Shown here in pieces: positions 33,963 to 42,118 of a stretch of DNA of 54,605 nt (its first letter is position 1; each line of letters opens with the position of its first letter). The notes under the pieces were generated by a model that saw nothing but the letters and a program-made list of their open reading frames with translations, was not told the origin of the DNA and did no database searches. The position numbers and the translations under genes were made by a program. The DNA is taken from contig JANQQZ010000063.1 of NCBI GenBank assembly GCA_028284805.1, positions 1 to 54,605 on the forward strand. The letters are read 5' to 3'. Origin of the DNA: Phycisphaerales bacterium (GTDB lineage Bacteria; Planctomycetota; Phycisphaerae; Phycisphaerales; UBA1924).

Positions 33963-34559
33963 CTACCAGAACCGGCGAACCGAGCGAGGCCACACCGCGA
34001 GCCCGATCAGCACCGCCGCCGCGGTCTTCAAGGCCATCCCGGGCAAGAAGACCACGCAACCGCCAAAGAACGCGGCACCGATCGACGCCTCACGCACCCA
34101 CGCGAGCCAGGGCACACCGATCCCGAAGATCACCGCGTGACCCGCCAGCATCGCTGCAACCAGCGCCCCCCATCCGCGCACCGTCCCGTCGCGTCGCCGG
34201 ATCAGCCCCGCGATCACGGGCTGCGCCGCGATGAACCCCAGCAGGTACCCGCCCGTCTGTCCGAGAATCACGTCCACCCCGCTCGAGCCCTCAGCGAAGA
34301 TCCCCGCTCCGACCCAGCCCATCACCATGTAGAGCGCCATGCTCGCCATGCCCCAGCGAGCACCGAGACCCATCGCCGCGAGCGCAACGATCAAGGTCTG
34401 CAACGTCTGCGGCACGCCGTAGGGCGGCAGCGGCACCGCGACCTGCGCCCCCAGCCCCGTCAGCAGCGTGAACGTCAGCACCCCCGCCAGACGCACCATC
34501 CACGCCGGCGCATCCGCCCGCTCACCAACCCGATCGACTGGAAAGGAAGCCCCCGGCAT
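33963..34559 (-). CDS. bioY: Biotin transporter S-component BioY
   Basis: A 198-aa integral membrane protein with six hydrophobic segments. It matches the ECF-type S component BioY: VPLPPYGVPQTLQTLIVALAAMGLGARWG, then GVDVILGQTGGYLLGFIAA, and GHAVIFGIGVPWL. BioY alone can bind and slowly transport biotin; in many bacteria it needs the EcfA/EcfT energising module. None is in the window, so this is a solitary bioY. It follows recQ by 8 bp and probably shares its transcript. ATG 34559 gives the family-typical N-terminus. Confidence 0.93.
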   Translation of the reverse strand: MPGASFPVDRVGERADAPAWMVRLAGVLTFTLLTGLGAQVAVPLPPYGVPQTLQTLIVALAAMGLGARWGMASMALYMVMGWVGAGIFAEGSSGVDVILGQTGGYLLGFIAAQPVIAGLIRRRDGTVRGWGALVAAMLAGHAVIFGIGVPWLAWVREASIGAAFFGGCVVFLPGMALKTAAAVLIGLAVWPRSVRRFW

Positions 34560-34567
34560 CGCGAAGC

Positions 34568-36418
34568 CTACGCCGATTGAAGCTCATCAAGAAACGCCTC
34601 TCCGAACCGCTCGACCTTCGCCCGCCCGACACCCTTGACCTCGAGCATCGAGCCCGCATCCCCGGGCCGCTTCCGCACCATGTCCCGAAGCGTCGCGTCG
34701 TTGAACACCACGTAAGGAGGCACGCCCATCTCCTCCGCCAGGCGACGACGCAGCGCCCGGAGCCGATCAAACACCTCGTGCTCCTCGGGCGCCAGGGGCT
34801 CCTCGTCCTCGCTCGCACCGCGCCGCCTCTCCGGTCTCGCGGCCTGAGGCGGCGCCAGAAGCTCCACCTCGCGCTCACCACGCAGCACCTCGACGGACGC
34901 CTTCGTCAGCACCAGCACCGGATACTCGCCCCCGCTCCGCTCCAGCAGCTCCAGGTCGACCAGCTGATCGATGCAGCTGACGATGAATTCCTTCCGCGCC
35001 CCATTCATCAGACCGAACGTGCTCAGGCGATCGTGCCCGCGCTCGACGACCTTCTGCGTCCGCCGCCCGCGCAGGATCTCAGCGACGTACGCCGCCCCGT
35101 ACGCGGTGCCCGTTGCCTCTCTTGCGCGCGCCACGCACGCCAGGATCTTCTGCGCCACCACAGTCGAATCCTCGACCGGCTTCACCTCATCGAGGCACAC
35201 GTCGCACGCCCCGCAGCCCGGCTCGTCGTAGGACTGCCCGAAGTGCTCGGAGAGCGCCCGATGACGGCACCGCGCACCCGAGACCAGCCGACGGATCTGC
35301 GCGAGCAGATCCAGCTGAGGACGAATCGAGTCCTCGTCCATCCCCGCTTCGAACGCCGACCCCTCGATCAGCCGGTGCCAACGCGCCGCGTCCGCCGACG
35401 AGTAGAGCAGCACGCACTCCGAGGGCAACCCGTCTCGACCAGCGCGCCCCGTCTCCTGCTGATACGCCTCCACGCTCTTGGGCATCGAGGCGTGGATCAC
35501 GCACCGCACGTCCGACCGATCGATCCCCATCCCGAACGCGACCGTCGCGCACACGACGTTCAGGCGTTCGGTCGTGAACCGCTCCTGCACCCGCCGACGC
35601 TGCTCGCCCGACATGCCCGCGTGGTACGCGCCCGCCGTGATCCCACGCTTGCCGAGCCCCTCGGCGAGCTGCTCGGTTTCCTTCCGGCTCATGCAGTACA
35701 CGATCGCCGCGTCGCCCGCGTGCCGCGTCGTCAGGATCTCGGCCACCTGATCCGCCACCCGCACCCTCGGGACCACGCGGTAGGTCAGGTTCGGGCGATC
35801 GAACCGACCCACCAAGACCTCCGGCTCGTCCAGCCCCAGCTGCTCCACGATGTCCTCGCGCACCCGAGGCGTGGCCGTCGCCGTGTACGCGTGCATCGAC
35901 ACGCCGGGAAGCCGATCGCGCAGCTCCGCCAACCGCCGGTACTCAGGCCGAAAGTCGTGTCCCCACTGGCTGATGCAGTGCGCCTCGTCGATCGCGATCG
36001 CCCCAACACCCAGATCGCGAACGCGACTCAGAAAGCCGCCCGTCACCGCTCGCTCGGGCGACACCAGCAAGAGCCGGAGCTCGCCCGACTCGATCGCGTC
36101 GAACGTCGCCCGCTGCTCGTCGTCCTCGATCTGGCTGTGCAGCGCCGCCGCCGGATACCCGTTCAGACGGAGCCCGTCCACCTGATCCTGCATCAGCGCG
36201 ATCAGGGGTGAGACCACAAGCGTGAGATTCTCAGTGAGCAGGGGCGGGAGCTGGTAGCACAGGCTCTTGCCCCCGCCCGTCGGAAGCACGACGAGGGAGT
36301 CGCGCCCCTCGACGACCGCCCGCACCGCCTCCGCCTGCAAGGGCCGGAACGCGCGGAAGCCCCACACGCGCTCCGCCGCGTCGCTCATCGCCTCCTGCGA
36401 GAGTGCCAGTCCATCCAT
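34568..36418 (-). CDS. recQ: ATP-dependent DNA helicase RecQ
   Basis: A 616-aa superfamily 2 helicase of the RecQ family. Walker A LPTGGGKSLCYQLP is near residue 50, the DEAH box AIDEAHCISQWGHDFRPEY near 143, motif III AYTATATPRVREDI, and the C-terminal helicase motifs CMSRKETEQLAEG and QETGRAGRDGLPS. The RecQ zinc-binding cysteines are present (GARCRHRALSEHFGQ, then CGACDVC). The last 80 residues are an HRDC domain (FDRLRALRRRLAEEMGVPPYVVFND). The length is normal. It unwinds recombination intermediates and restarts stalled forks. TAGGAT 8 nt before the ATG suggests a near-leaderless transcript. Confidence 0.97.
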   Translation of the reverse strand: MDGLALSQEAMSDAAERVWGFRAFRPLQAEAVRAVVEGRDSLVVLPTGGGKSLCYQLPPLLTENLTLVVSPLIALMQDQVDGLRLNGYPAAALHSQIEDDEQRATFDAIESGELRLLLVSPERAVTGGFLSRVRDLGVGAIAIDEAHCISQWGHDFRPEYRRLAELRDRLPGVSMHAYTATATPRVREDIVEQLGLDEPEVLVGRFDRPNLTYRVVPRVRVADQVAEILTTRHAGDAAIVYCMSRKETEQLAEGLGKRGITAGAYHAGMSGEQRRRVQERFTTERLNVVCATVAFGMGIDRSDVRCVIHASMPKSVEAYQQETGRAGRDGLPSECVLLYSSADAARWHRLIEGSAFEAGMDEDSIRPQLDLLAQIRRLVSGARCRHRALSEHFGQSYDEPGCGACDVCLDEVKPVEDSTVVAQKILACVARAREATGTAYGAAYVAEILRGRRTQKVVERGHDRLSTFGLMNGARKEFIVSCIDQLVDLELLERSGGEYPVLVLTKASVEVLRGEREVELLAPPQAARPERRRGASEDEEPLAPEEHEVFDRLRALRRRLAEEMGVPPYVVFNDATLRDMVRKRPGDAGSMLEVKGVGRAKVERFGEAFLDELQSA

Positions 36419-36426
36419 GACCCGCG

Positions 36427-36432
36427 ATCCTA
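36427..36432 (-). promoter_or_regulatory. -10 element (TAGGAT) for recQ
   Basis: TAGGAT lies 8 nt upstream of ATG 36418 on the minus strand, with no Shine-Dalgarno sequence. The spacing would give a leader of zero to two bases. Confidence 0.35.
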
Positions 36433-36462
36433 CTCGAACCCGCCTGTCGGTTCAGCCGGCGT

Positions 36463-37134
36463 TCATGGCAGCGGCTTCAGCCAATCCTCATCGACCTCAC
36501 GCTCACCACCCGCCGACCCGTCGAACCTCGACACCTGGAACCGATCCTCGTTCCCGTGCACCAGCCCGAGCCGCGCCGGGACGTGATCCGGATCGCGGAA
36601 GTCGATCGTGCCGATCGTCCGCGTGCGAGGGGGCCCCGGGCCGACAACCGGGGCCTTCGCGCTGTCAACGTACCACACGGTCTCGCTGGGCCGCGGCACC
36701 AGATCCACCCGCACGCTCACGATCTCTTCGTCGAAGTCCGCCCGATCGCCGTCGGCACCCGCCAGCCCCGTCACGTTCACCGCGTAGGTTCGAACCAACT
36801 CCTCGTCATCGCGCCGATCCGTCGTCGGACACACCAGGACGCTGTCCTCCTCATACAACTCCGCCGTAGTCTCCCCAACCTCCCCCGCAAGCCGCTGCAC
36901 CACCAACGCCCAGAACGGCTCCCTGAAGAACGGCTCACCCAACGCCGGGCTCTGCCCGCCGTTGTCGTCCGCGTACAGGGTGGAAAGAAACGCGATCTGA
37001 CGGAGGTTCGACAGGCAGCCCGCCCCCTCCGCCGACCGCCGGGCCGAACCCAGCGCGGGCAGCAGGATCCCGATCAGCACCGCGATCACCGCGATCACCA
37101 CCAGCAGCTCGATCAGCGTAAACCCGCGACGCAT
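36463..37134 (-). CDS. Pseudopilin (prepilin-type N-terminal cleavage/methylation protein)
   Basis: A 223-aa protein with the prepilin peptidase site RRG/FTLIELLVVIAVIAVLIG: Gly at -1, Phe at +1, Glu at +5, then a hydrophobic helix. The rest is a planctomycete-style globular domain with CLSNLRQIAFLSTLYADDNGG and several Cys, ending in a Gly/Arg-rich tail. Many Phycisphaerales genomes contain dozens of such H-x9-DG/DUF1559-like pseudopilins. ATG 37134 has TAGGGT 5 nt upstream and no SD, so it appears leaderless. It faces the divergent DUF4105 gene 48 bp away. The function is not determined; surface assembly or secretion is likely. Confidence 0.88.
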   Translation of the reverse strand: MRRGFTLIELLVVIAVIAVLIGILLPALGSARRSAEGAGCLSNLRQIAFLSTLYADDNGGQSPALGEPFFREPFWALVVQRLAGEVGETTAELYEEDSVLVCPTTDRRDDEELVRTYAVNVTGLAGADGDRADFDEEIVSVRVDLVPRPSETVWYVDSAKAPVVGPGPPRTRTIGTIDFRDPDHVPARLGLVHGNEDRFQVSRFDGSAGGEREVDEDWLKPLP

Positions 37135-37139
37135 CACCA

Positions 37140-37145
37140 ACCCTA
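37140..37145 (-). promoter_or_regulatory. -10 element (TAGGGT) for the pseudopilin gene
   Basis: TAGGGT ends 5 nt upstream of ATG 37134 on the minus strand; no Shine-Dalgarno sequence is visible. Confidence 0.45.
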
Positions 37146-37182
37146 GCGTCACGCCGGAACAGACACCCCCGTCGAGAATCGC

Positions 37183-38199
37183 ATGACCGTCCTCATCGCC
37201 CTCCTCTACGTCCTCGTCGTCCTCCCGCTCAACGCCTGGGTCGCCGGGGCGATCTACTTCGACGCCTTCAAGTCGTCGGCCGCCGGGCGCGTCGTCGCGA
37301 TCGTCTGGTTCGCCGCGATCGTGCTCATCGGGATCCTCGTCCACCCCACGTGGATTGCGCTCCTGCTCGCCCTCTCCCTCGACGCGGGCTTCTTCGCCTG
37401 GTGGGTCCGCATCCGCCCGACGCACGACCGCGACTGGCGCCCCGAGCTCGCGGTCATGCCCACCGCAGAGCTCGAGGGCGACCTCGTCACCATCCGCAAC
37501 GTTCGCTTCGCGCGCTACCAGTCGCTCGACGACATCACCCCGAACTACGACGACCGGACATTCAGCATGACCAGGCTCCGCGCCATGGACATCGCGGTCG
37601 GCAACTGGGGCTCGATCTTCATGAGCCACCCCTTCGCAGTCTTCGAGTTCGAGCCCGAGTCGCCGGGCGACGAGCCAGCCCGCGTCGGCTTCAGCCTCGA
37701 GGTCCGCAGCCTCCGGGGACAGTCCTTCAGCCTCTTCCGCAACCTCTTCAAGCAGAACGAGCTGATCTGTGTCGCCGCAGACGAGCGCGACCTGCTCCGG
37801 AGGCGCGTCGACCACGAGCCCGACACCCAGATCTTCCTCTACCGACTCAAGCTCCGCCCCGAGACCCTCCGCGTCCGCTTCCACGAGTACCTCGACACCA
37901 TCAACGATCTCGCCGAGGAGCCCCGCTGGTACAACGGCATCACCACCAACTGCACCACAGGCGTCTACCGGCGCTACAAGGCCAACAAGCCCCCATTCAA
38001 CTGGCGCGTCGTCGTCAACGGACAGCTCGACGCCTACCTCTACGAACTCGGCGTCCTCGACCAGTCGCTCCCCTTCGACCAGCTCAAGGCCGCCTCGCGG
38101 ATCAACGACTCTGCAAGAGGCCTGCCCGACGAGAACTACGGCAACACCATCCGCCAAGGCAGGCCGGGCTTCGAGGCCATAGGCGAGACGCAGCCCTAG
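37183..38199 (+). CDS. DUF4105 domain membrane protein
   Basis: A 338-aa protein with two or three N-terminal TM helices (ALLYVLVVLPLNAWVAGAIYF and VAIVWFAAIVLIGILVHPTWIALLLALSL). The remainder matches the DUF4105/Lnb N-terminal periplasmic domain: DDITPNYDDRTFSM, GSIFMSHPFAVFEFE, LEVRSLRGQSFSLFRNLF, CVAADERDLLRRRV and a strongly conserved WYNGITTNCTTGVYR. The latter contains the Cys that could serve as a nucleophile. The domain is proposed to be a papain-like thiol hydrolase. It ends in CTAG, shared with the convergent dockerin-tailed gene. The enzymatic role here is inferred, not shown. Confidence 0.86.
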   Translation: MTVLIALLYVLVVLPLNAWVAGAIYFDAFKSSAAGRVVAIVWFAAIVLIGILVHPTWIALLLALSLDAGFFAWWVRIRPTHDRDWRPELAVMPTAELEGDLVTIRNVRFARYQSLDDITPNYDDRTFSMTRLRAMDIAVGNWGSIFMSHPFAVFEFEPESPGDEPARVGFSLEVRSLRGQSFSLFRNLFKQNELICVAADERDLLRRRVDHEPDTQIFLYRLKLRPETLRVRFHEYLDTINDLAEEPRWYNGITTNCTTGVYRRYKANKPPFNWRVVVNGQLDAYLYELGVLDQSLPFDQLKAASRINDSARGLPDENYGNTIRQGRPGFEAIGETQP

Positions 38200-39359
38200 G
38201 GGCACCCCGCGTTGAAGTTCATGATCCAAGCGGTGAAGTCGGCCGGTGAGACCTGGCCGTCGAAGTTGTCGTCTCCGGCGCACCGGTGCGTGAACTCCAG
38301 CACCGCATCGGCGCCCGGTGAGCCGTCACCATCGCCGTCGAGCGCCGAGCCGTCTGCCACAGACTCGATCGTGTCCCGCAGCGTGACCCGGTACGAGTCG
38401 CCCGAGATCGGCACCTCCAACGCGAGCGTGACCACCTGCCCGCCCGACCCGCTCGACGCAAACGCCACCGGGCTACCCGACGCGTTCTCAATCTCGATGT
38501 CACCATCGTCGAAGTTCACGGGCACGCTCAGCATCACGCGCAACTCACTCACGCTGTCACCCGTGACAGGCAACGAAGCCGTCGTGAAGGGCTCGCGACC
38601 CAGCACAGCGGGCACAACCGGCCGGGGCCGAACGAACGCCAGGCCCTCGATCTCCTGAAAGCCGGTCGGTCCGACCGTCGTTCGGACCCCCGTCGCGAGA
38701 TCGACGATCTGCAGCTCGGCGGGATTCGTACTCACGCCATACGCAATACCGCTCGTGGCATCGATGTCAAACCCGAGCGCACTGCCCGACGACGACCCGA
38801 TCGCCGTGATGATCCCCGTCCCGCGGTCCACCTCATAGAGCGTTCCCGAGAAGCTCGTGGCATACAGCGTGCCCCCGTCCGGCGACCACGCCAGGCCCGT
38901 GATCGGCGGGCTCGCCCCGCCGGGCGTCAGGATCATCCGCCCCTCAAACACCTGCCCCGACGACCGGCTGATCGTCACCAGACGGCCGCTGATCAGATCC
39001 ACACCCGCCAGCGACCCCGTCAACGGGTTCGCCGAGAGCCCATCGATAACGTAGAAGTCCCCGAAGGGCCCGATGTCCTCGGCCACCTCGCCCGTCAACG
39101 GATCGAGCCGAACCAGCCGCTTGTTCGTGTTGTCCACCGCGTAGAGCAGGTCCCCATCGAACGCCAGCCCATCGACATCGAACCCCAGCGGGGAACCCAC
39201 GGCATGCGCCGCCCCCGTCGCCGTATCGATTTGGATCAGCCGGGCGTCCCGGTCATCAATCTGCACGCCGAACAGCGTGCCGGGCTCGGGCTGCCCGCAG
39301 GCAACCCACGACGCGAACACCGGACTCAGGGCAGCGAGTAGTCGACAGACACGCAGCAT
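38196..39359 (-). CDS. Secreted beta-propeller/repeat protein with C-terminal GC-type dockerin
   Basis: A 387-aa protein with a signal peptide (RVCRLLAALSPVFASWVACG). It continues with a chain of propeller-like repeats (LFGVQIDDRDARLIQIDTAT, LYAVDNTNKRLVRLDPLTG, TLYATSFSGTLYEVDRGTG). Residues 250-360 add a beta-rich domain. The last 27 residues are a dockerin-like Ca loop, AGDDNFDGQVSPADFTAWI, ending NFNAGCP. This 'GC-terminated dockerin' is typical of Phycisphaerales extracellular proteins and may anchor them. GGGAG lies 6 nt before ATG 39359. An in-frame ATG 15 codons upstream is less likely. It shares a CTAG stop overlap with the DUF4105 gene. Confidence 0.87.
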   Translation of the reverse strand: MLRVCRLLAALSPVFASWVACGQPEPGTLFGVQIDDRDARLIQIDTATGAAHAVGSPLGFDVDGLAFDGDLLYAVDNTNKRLVRLDPLTGEVAEDIGPFGDFYVIDGLSANPLTGSLAGVDLISGRLVTISRSSGQVFEGRMILTPGGASPPITGLAWSPDGGTLYATSFSGTLYEVDRGTGIITAIGSSSGSALGFDIDATSGIAYGVSTNPAELQIVDLATGVRTTVGPTGFQEIEGLAFVRPRPVVPAVLGREPFTTASLPVTGDSVSELRVMLSVPVNFDDGDIEIENASGSPVAFASSGSGGQVVTLALEVPISGDSYRVTLRDTIESVADGSALDGDGDGSPGADAVLEFTHRCAGDDNFDGQVSPADFTAWIMNFNAGCP

Positions 39360-39532
39360 GCTTCTCTCCCGACACCCAACCGCAACCACCGCGGGCGTCA
39401 ACACCGTGATCCGGATTAGAGTCTACAGATCGACGCACCGATTCCAAAGAGCCATCCAGGAACCGCAACGCCCGCACCCGCCCCGGGCCAGCGCGGCCCC
39501 GGCTCTCCGGCCGCTCGCCCGCCGTCTCCGCC

Positions 39533-39538
39533 TAGCAT
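39533..39538 (+). promoter_or_regulatory. Possible -10 element (TAGCAT) for tRNA-Ser
   Basis: TAGCAT ends 18 nt upstream of the mature tRNA 5' end, leaving a short leader of about 12 nt after a typical start site. No good -35 is visible, so confidence is low. The remaining 39360-39532 stretch contains no gene that I can see. Confidence 0.3.
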
Positions 39539-39556
39539 CGATCCACGCAAAATCAC

Positions 39557-39643
39557 GGTGCGGTGGCCGAGCGGTTGAAGGCACACGACTTGAAATCGTG
39601 CAGGCCCGAAAGGGTCTCGGGGGTTCGAATCCCTCCCGCACCG
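39557..39643 (+). tRNA. tRNA-Ser (anticodon UGA)
   Basis: An 87-nt cloverleaf: acceptor GGTGCGG pairs with CCGCACC (39557-39563 / 39636-39642), with discriminator G at 39643. The D arm is GGCCGAGCGGTTGAAGGC. The anticodon stem CACGA/TCGTG flanks loop CTTGAAA, giving anticodon UGA at 39591-39593. The long class II variable arm (CAGGCCCGAAAGGGTCTC) and T arm GGGGG-TTCGAAT-CCCTC are also present. CCA is not encoded. Confidence 0.97.
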
Positions 39644-39678
39644 CTTTCGAACACGCCGTCGAACGCACGAGGCACACC

Positions 39679-40284
39679 ATGATACGAACCACCGCCGCAT
39701 CAGCCCTTGTGACCACAGCCCTGCTCACCGGCTGCGCCACCCACCACGCCCATCACAGCCACACCGCAGACCCCGATCCCGCCCGCGGCGTCGTGCCCGT
39801 CACCAAGACGTCTCCGCTCGTCGCCGTCATGAGGCCTGTCGGTGAATCCCAAGTCGAGGGTGTGTTCTACTTCTACCCCGCCGTGGGAGGCGTCCGTGTC
39901 GTTGCCAGCGTGAGCGGCCTCAACCCCGATTCCAAGCACGGCTGCCATATCCACGCCTACGGCGACGCGACCGACGCCGCGAAGGCGATATCCGCGGGCG
40001 TCCACTTCAACCCGTTCGATCACGACCACGCACTGCCCCCGGCAGAGCACCGCCACGCGGGCGCCTTCCCGAACCTCGCGGCCGACGCGCAGGGCAACGC
40101 AACCCTCGAGTTCACCGATGAAACCATCACGCTCACAAAGGGCGTGACCGCCATCATCGGGCGATCCGTCATCATCCACGAGAACGAAGACGTCGGCGCC
40201 CAGCCCTGGGGCGGCGCAGGTGGGCGCATCGCGATAGGCATCATCGGCCTCGCCAACCCCGAGTCGATGCCCGCCGCCCGGTGA
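39679..40284 (+). CDS. sodC: Cu/Zn-type superoxide dismutase lipoprotein lacking the disulfide and a zinc ligand
   Basis: A 201-aa protein with a lipoprotein signal (ALVTTALLTGC). It follows the eukaryote-like Cu/Zn SOD layout. Copper His ligands are in GCHIHAYGD, the bridging His in GVHFNP, and the last Cu His in GRSVIIHENEDVG. The zinc loop is altered: the RHVGDLGN-type motif reads RHAGAFPN, so the zinc Asp is Ala. Both positions of the family disulfide are also replaced (AAKAISAG instead of xGCTSAG; RIAIGI instead of RLACGV). One extra Cys sits before the first Cu His pair. The active-site Arg is retained. It probably dismutates superoxide in the periplasm, perhaps as a copper-only enzyme. 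It overlaps the SMP-30 gene (GTGA). Confidence 0.9.
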   Translation: MIRTTAASALVTTALLTGCATHHAHHSHTADPDPARGVVPVTKTSPLVAVMRPVGESQVEGVFYFYPAVGGVRVVASVSGLNPDSKHGCHIHAYGDATDAAKAISAGVHFNPFDHDHALPPAEHRHAGAFPNLAADAQGNATLEFTDETITLTKGVTAIIGRSVIIHENEDVGAQPWGGAGGRIAIGIIGLANPESMPAAR

Positions 40285-41165
40285 CCCTCCGCGCCGAACA
40301 CCACGCCGCGACCGGGTGCATCCTGGGCGAGGGCCCCGTCTGGCACGACGGCGCCCTCTGGCTCGTCGACATCGAACGCCACACACTCAACCGCCTCGAC
40401 GCCGACGACCACGCATCGTTTGACGCCGGCCAGCGCATCGGCTTCGCCGCACCCACCGACGCAGGCGACTGGATCGTCGGCCTCCAGTCGGGCCTCGCAC
40501 GCTGGTCGCCAGGCCGAGGTGCGCCCTCCATCTTCCTCGACCCCGAGCCCGACAAGCCCACGAACCGCTTCAACGACGCCAAGGCCGATCCAGCAGGCCG
40601 CCTGTACGCAGGCACCCTCGAACTCGCCTGCAAGGAACCCCTCGCCGCCCTCTACCGCATCGACCCGGGACTGAAGGCCACCGTTCTTCTCGAACCCGTC
40701 ACCATCTCCAACGGCCTCGCGTGGGACGCCACCGGCAACGCCATGTACTACACCGATACCCCCACGCAACGCATCACCCGCTTCGATTGGGACCCAGAGA
40801 CCGGCGACATCCGGAACCCAACCACCGTCATCCGCTTCGACGAAACCCAAGGCTCCCCCGACGGCATGACCATCGACCGCAAGGGCAATCTCTACACCGC
40901 CATGTGGGGCGGCGCCGCTGTGCTCGTCATCGATCCCACCGCCGGTGCCATCCTCGAGACCATCGCAGTCGACGCGCCCCACGTCACGAGCTGCACCTTC
41001 GGCGGCCCAGACCTCGCAACGCTGTTCATCACGACCGCCCGCGCAGGCCTGACCCGCGAGCAACTCGAAGCTCACCCGCAGTCGGGCGACGTCTTCGCCG
41101 CGAAACTCTCGGGCGCCGAGGGCCTGCCCGTATCCCCGGTCCGGACCGCCGGGGTCCTGCCGTGA
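40281..41165 (+). CDS. SMP-30/gluconolaconase/LRE family protein
   Basis: A 294-aa six-bladed propeller lactonase. Metal-binding hallmarks are ILGEGPVWHDGALWLVDIE (Glu ligand), NRFNDAKADPAGRLYAGTLE (Asn-Asp), TISNGLAWDATGNAMYYTDT (Asn) and GSPDGMTIDRKGNLYTAMWG (Asp). Members hydrolyse sugar lactones such as gluconolactone. The GTG at 40281 overlaps the sodC stop, and the end overlaps the FAD oxidoreductase gene (GTGA at 41162), so three genes are coupled. A cytoplasmic location fits the absence of a signal peptide. Confidence 0.93.
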   Translation: MTLRAEHHAATGCILGEGPVWHDGALWLVDIERHTLNRLDADDHASFDAGQRIGFAAPTDAGDWIVGLQSGLARWSPGRGAPSIFLDPEPDKPTNRFNDAKADPAGRLYAGTLELACKEPLAALYRIDPGLKATVLLEPVTISNGLAWDATGNAMYYTDTPTQRITRFDWDPETGDIRNPTTVIRFDETQGSPDGMTIDRKGNLYTAMWGGAAVLVIDPTAGAILETIAVDAPHVTSCTFGGPDLATLFITTARAGLTREQLEAHPQSGDVFAAKLSGAEGLPVSPVRTAGVLP

Positions 41166-42118
41166 GGCCACGTATCGCCATCATCGGCGCTGGCATCGCA
41201 GGCGCCACCGCGGCCCGCGCCCTCACCGACCTGGGGCACGCCGTCACCATCTTCGAGAAGGCCCGAGGCCCGGGCGGGCGCATGGCCTCCCGCCGCACAG
41301 CGCGCGCGCCCGACGCCCCATCGTTCGATCACGGCTGCCAACTGCTCTCCGAAGACGCCGACTCCCTCCCCGCCGAGCCCTGGACTCACCGCCTCGCCTC
41401 CATCGCGGGCACGACAGTCACCGAGATCGCCGAGCGCACGCGCCCCGTCCCCACGCCACGAATGAACGCGCCCGCCGCCGAGTTACTCGAAGGCATCGAT
41501 TGCGCCTACGCCACACGCATCGCGCGCGTCCAAGCCGGAACACACAGCGTCTCGCTCAGCACCGAATCCGATTCTCTGGGCGACTTCGACGCCCTGGTGA
41601 TCACCGCTCCGGCCCCACAGACACGCGACCTGCTCGAACGCCCAGCGCCTTCCATAGCCGAGCGCGCCGCCGCCTGCGCCTACGACCCCTGCTGGACCCT
41701 CATGCTCGAACGCGTCGCCGACGCACCGCCGCTCGCATACGACGCGGCACACGTCACCGACCACCCCGTCGCATGGCTCTGCCTCGACAGCGCCAAACCG
41801 GGCCGCCTTGCCGCAGGCCCTCACCGCTGGATCGCCCAGTTCGGAGCTGAATTCTCGCGCCGCACGATCGACGAAGCGCCGGGGGACATCGCTCGGGCGC
41901 TGCTCGCCGCTGCGCAGGAGCACCTCGGCGCCGCGGCCACCCTCGCCCAGCCCCCGCACCGCTGGCGCTACGCGTTCGTCACTGGACCAGTGGGGGAGCC
42001 CTGCCTCGCCGAGGGCCGCATCGTCGCCGCAGGCGACTGGCTCCTGGGCGACCGGGCCCACCACGCCGCGCGATCCGGAGCCGCAGCCGCCGACGCGGTC
42101 GCGTCGATGCTCGGCTAG
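41162..42118 (+). CDS. FAD-dependent NAD(P)-binding oxidoreductase (renalase-like)
   Basis: A 318-aa protein starting with the dinucleotide-binding fold RIAIIGAGIAGATAARALTDLG and the GPGGRMASRR motif, typical of amine-oxidase/renalase-like flavoproteins. VITAPAPQTRDLL and the final FAD motif IVAAGDWLLGDRAHHAARSGAAAADAV complete the FAD domain. Renalase-like enzymes oxidise aberrant reduced pyridine nucleotides; the substrate is not predictable from sequence here. The GTG at 41162 overlaps the SMP-30 stop. The gene stops in CTAG shared with the sugar dehydrogenase. Confidence 0.88.
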   Translation: MRPRIAIIGAGIAGATAARALTDLGHAVTIFEKARGPGGRMASRRTARAPDAPSFDHGCQLLSEDADSLPAEPWTHRLASIAGTTVTEIAERTRPVPTPRMNAPAAELLEGIDCAYATRIARVQAGTHSVSLSTESDSLGDFDALVITAPAPQTRDLLERPAPSIAERAAACAYDPCWTLMLERVADAPPLAYDAAHVTDHPVAWLCLDSAKPGRLAAGPHRWIAQFGAEFSRRTIDEAPGDIARALLAAAQEHLGAAATLAQPPHRWRYAFVTGPVGEPCLAEGRIVAAGDWLLGDRAHHAARSGAAAADAVASMLG

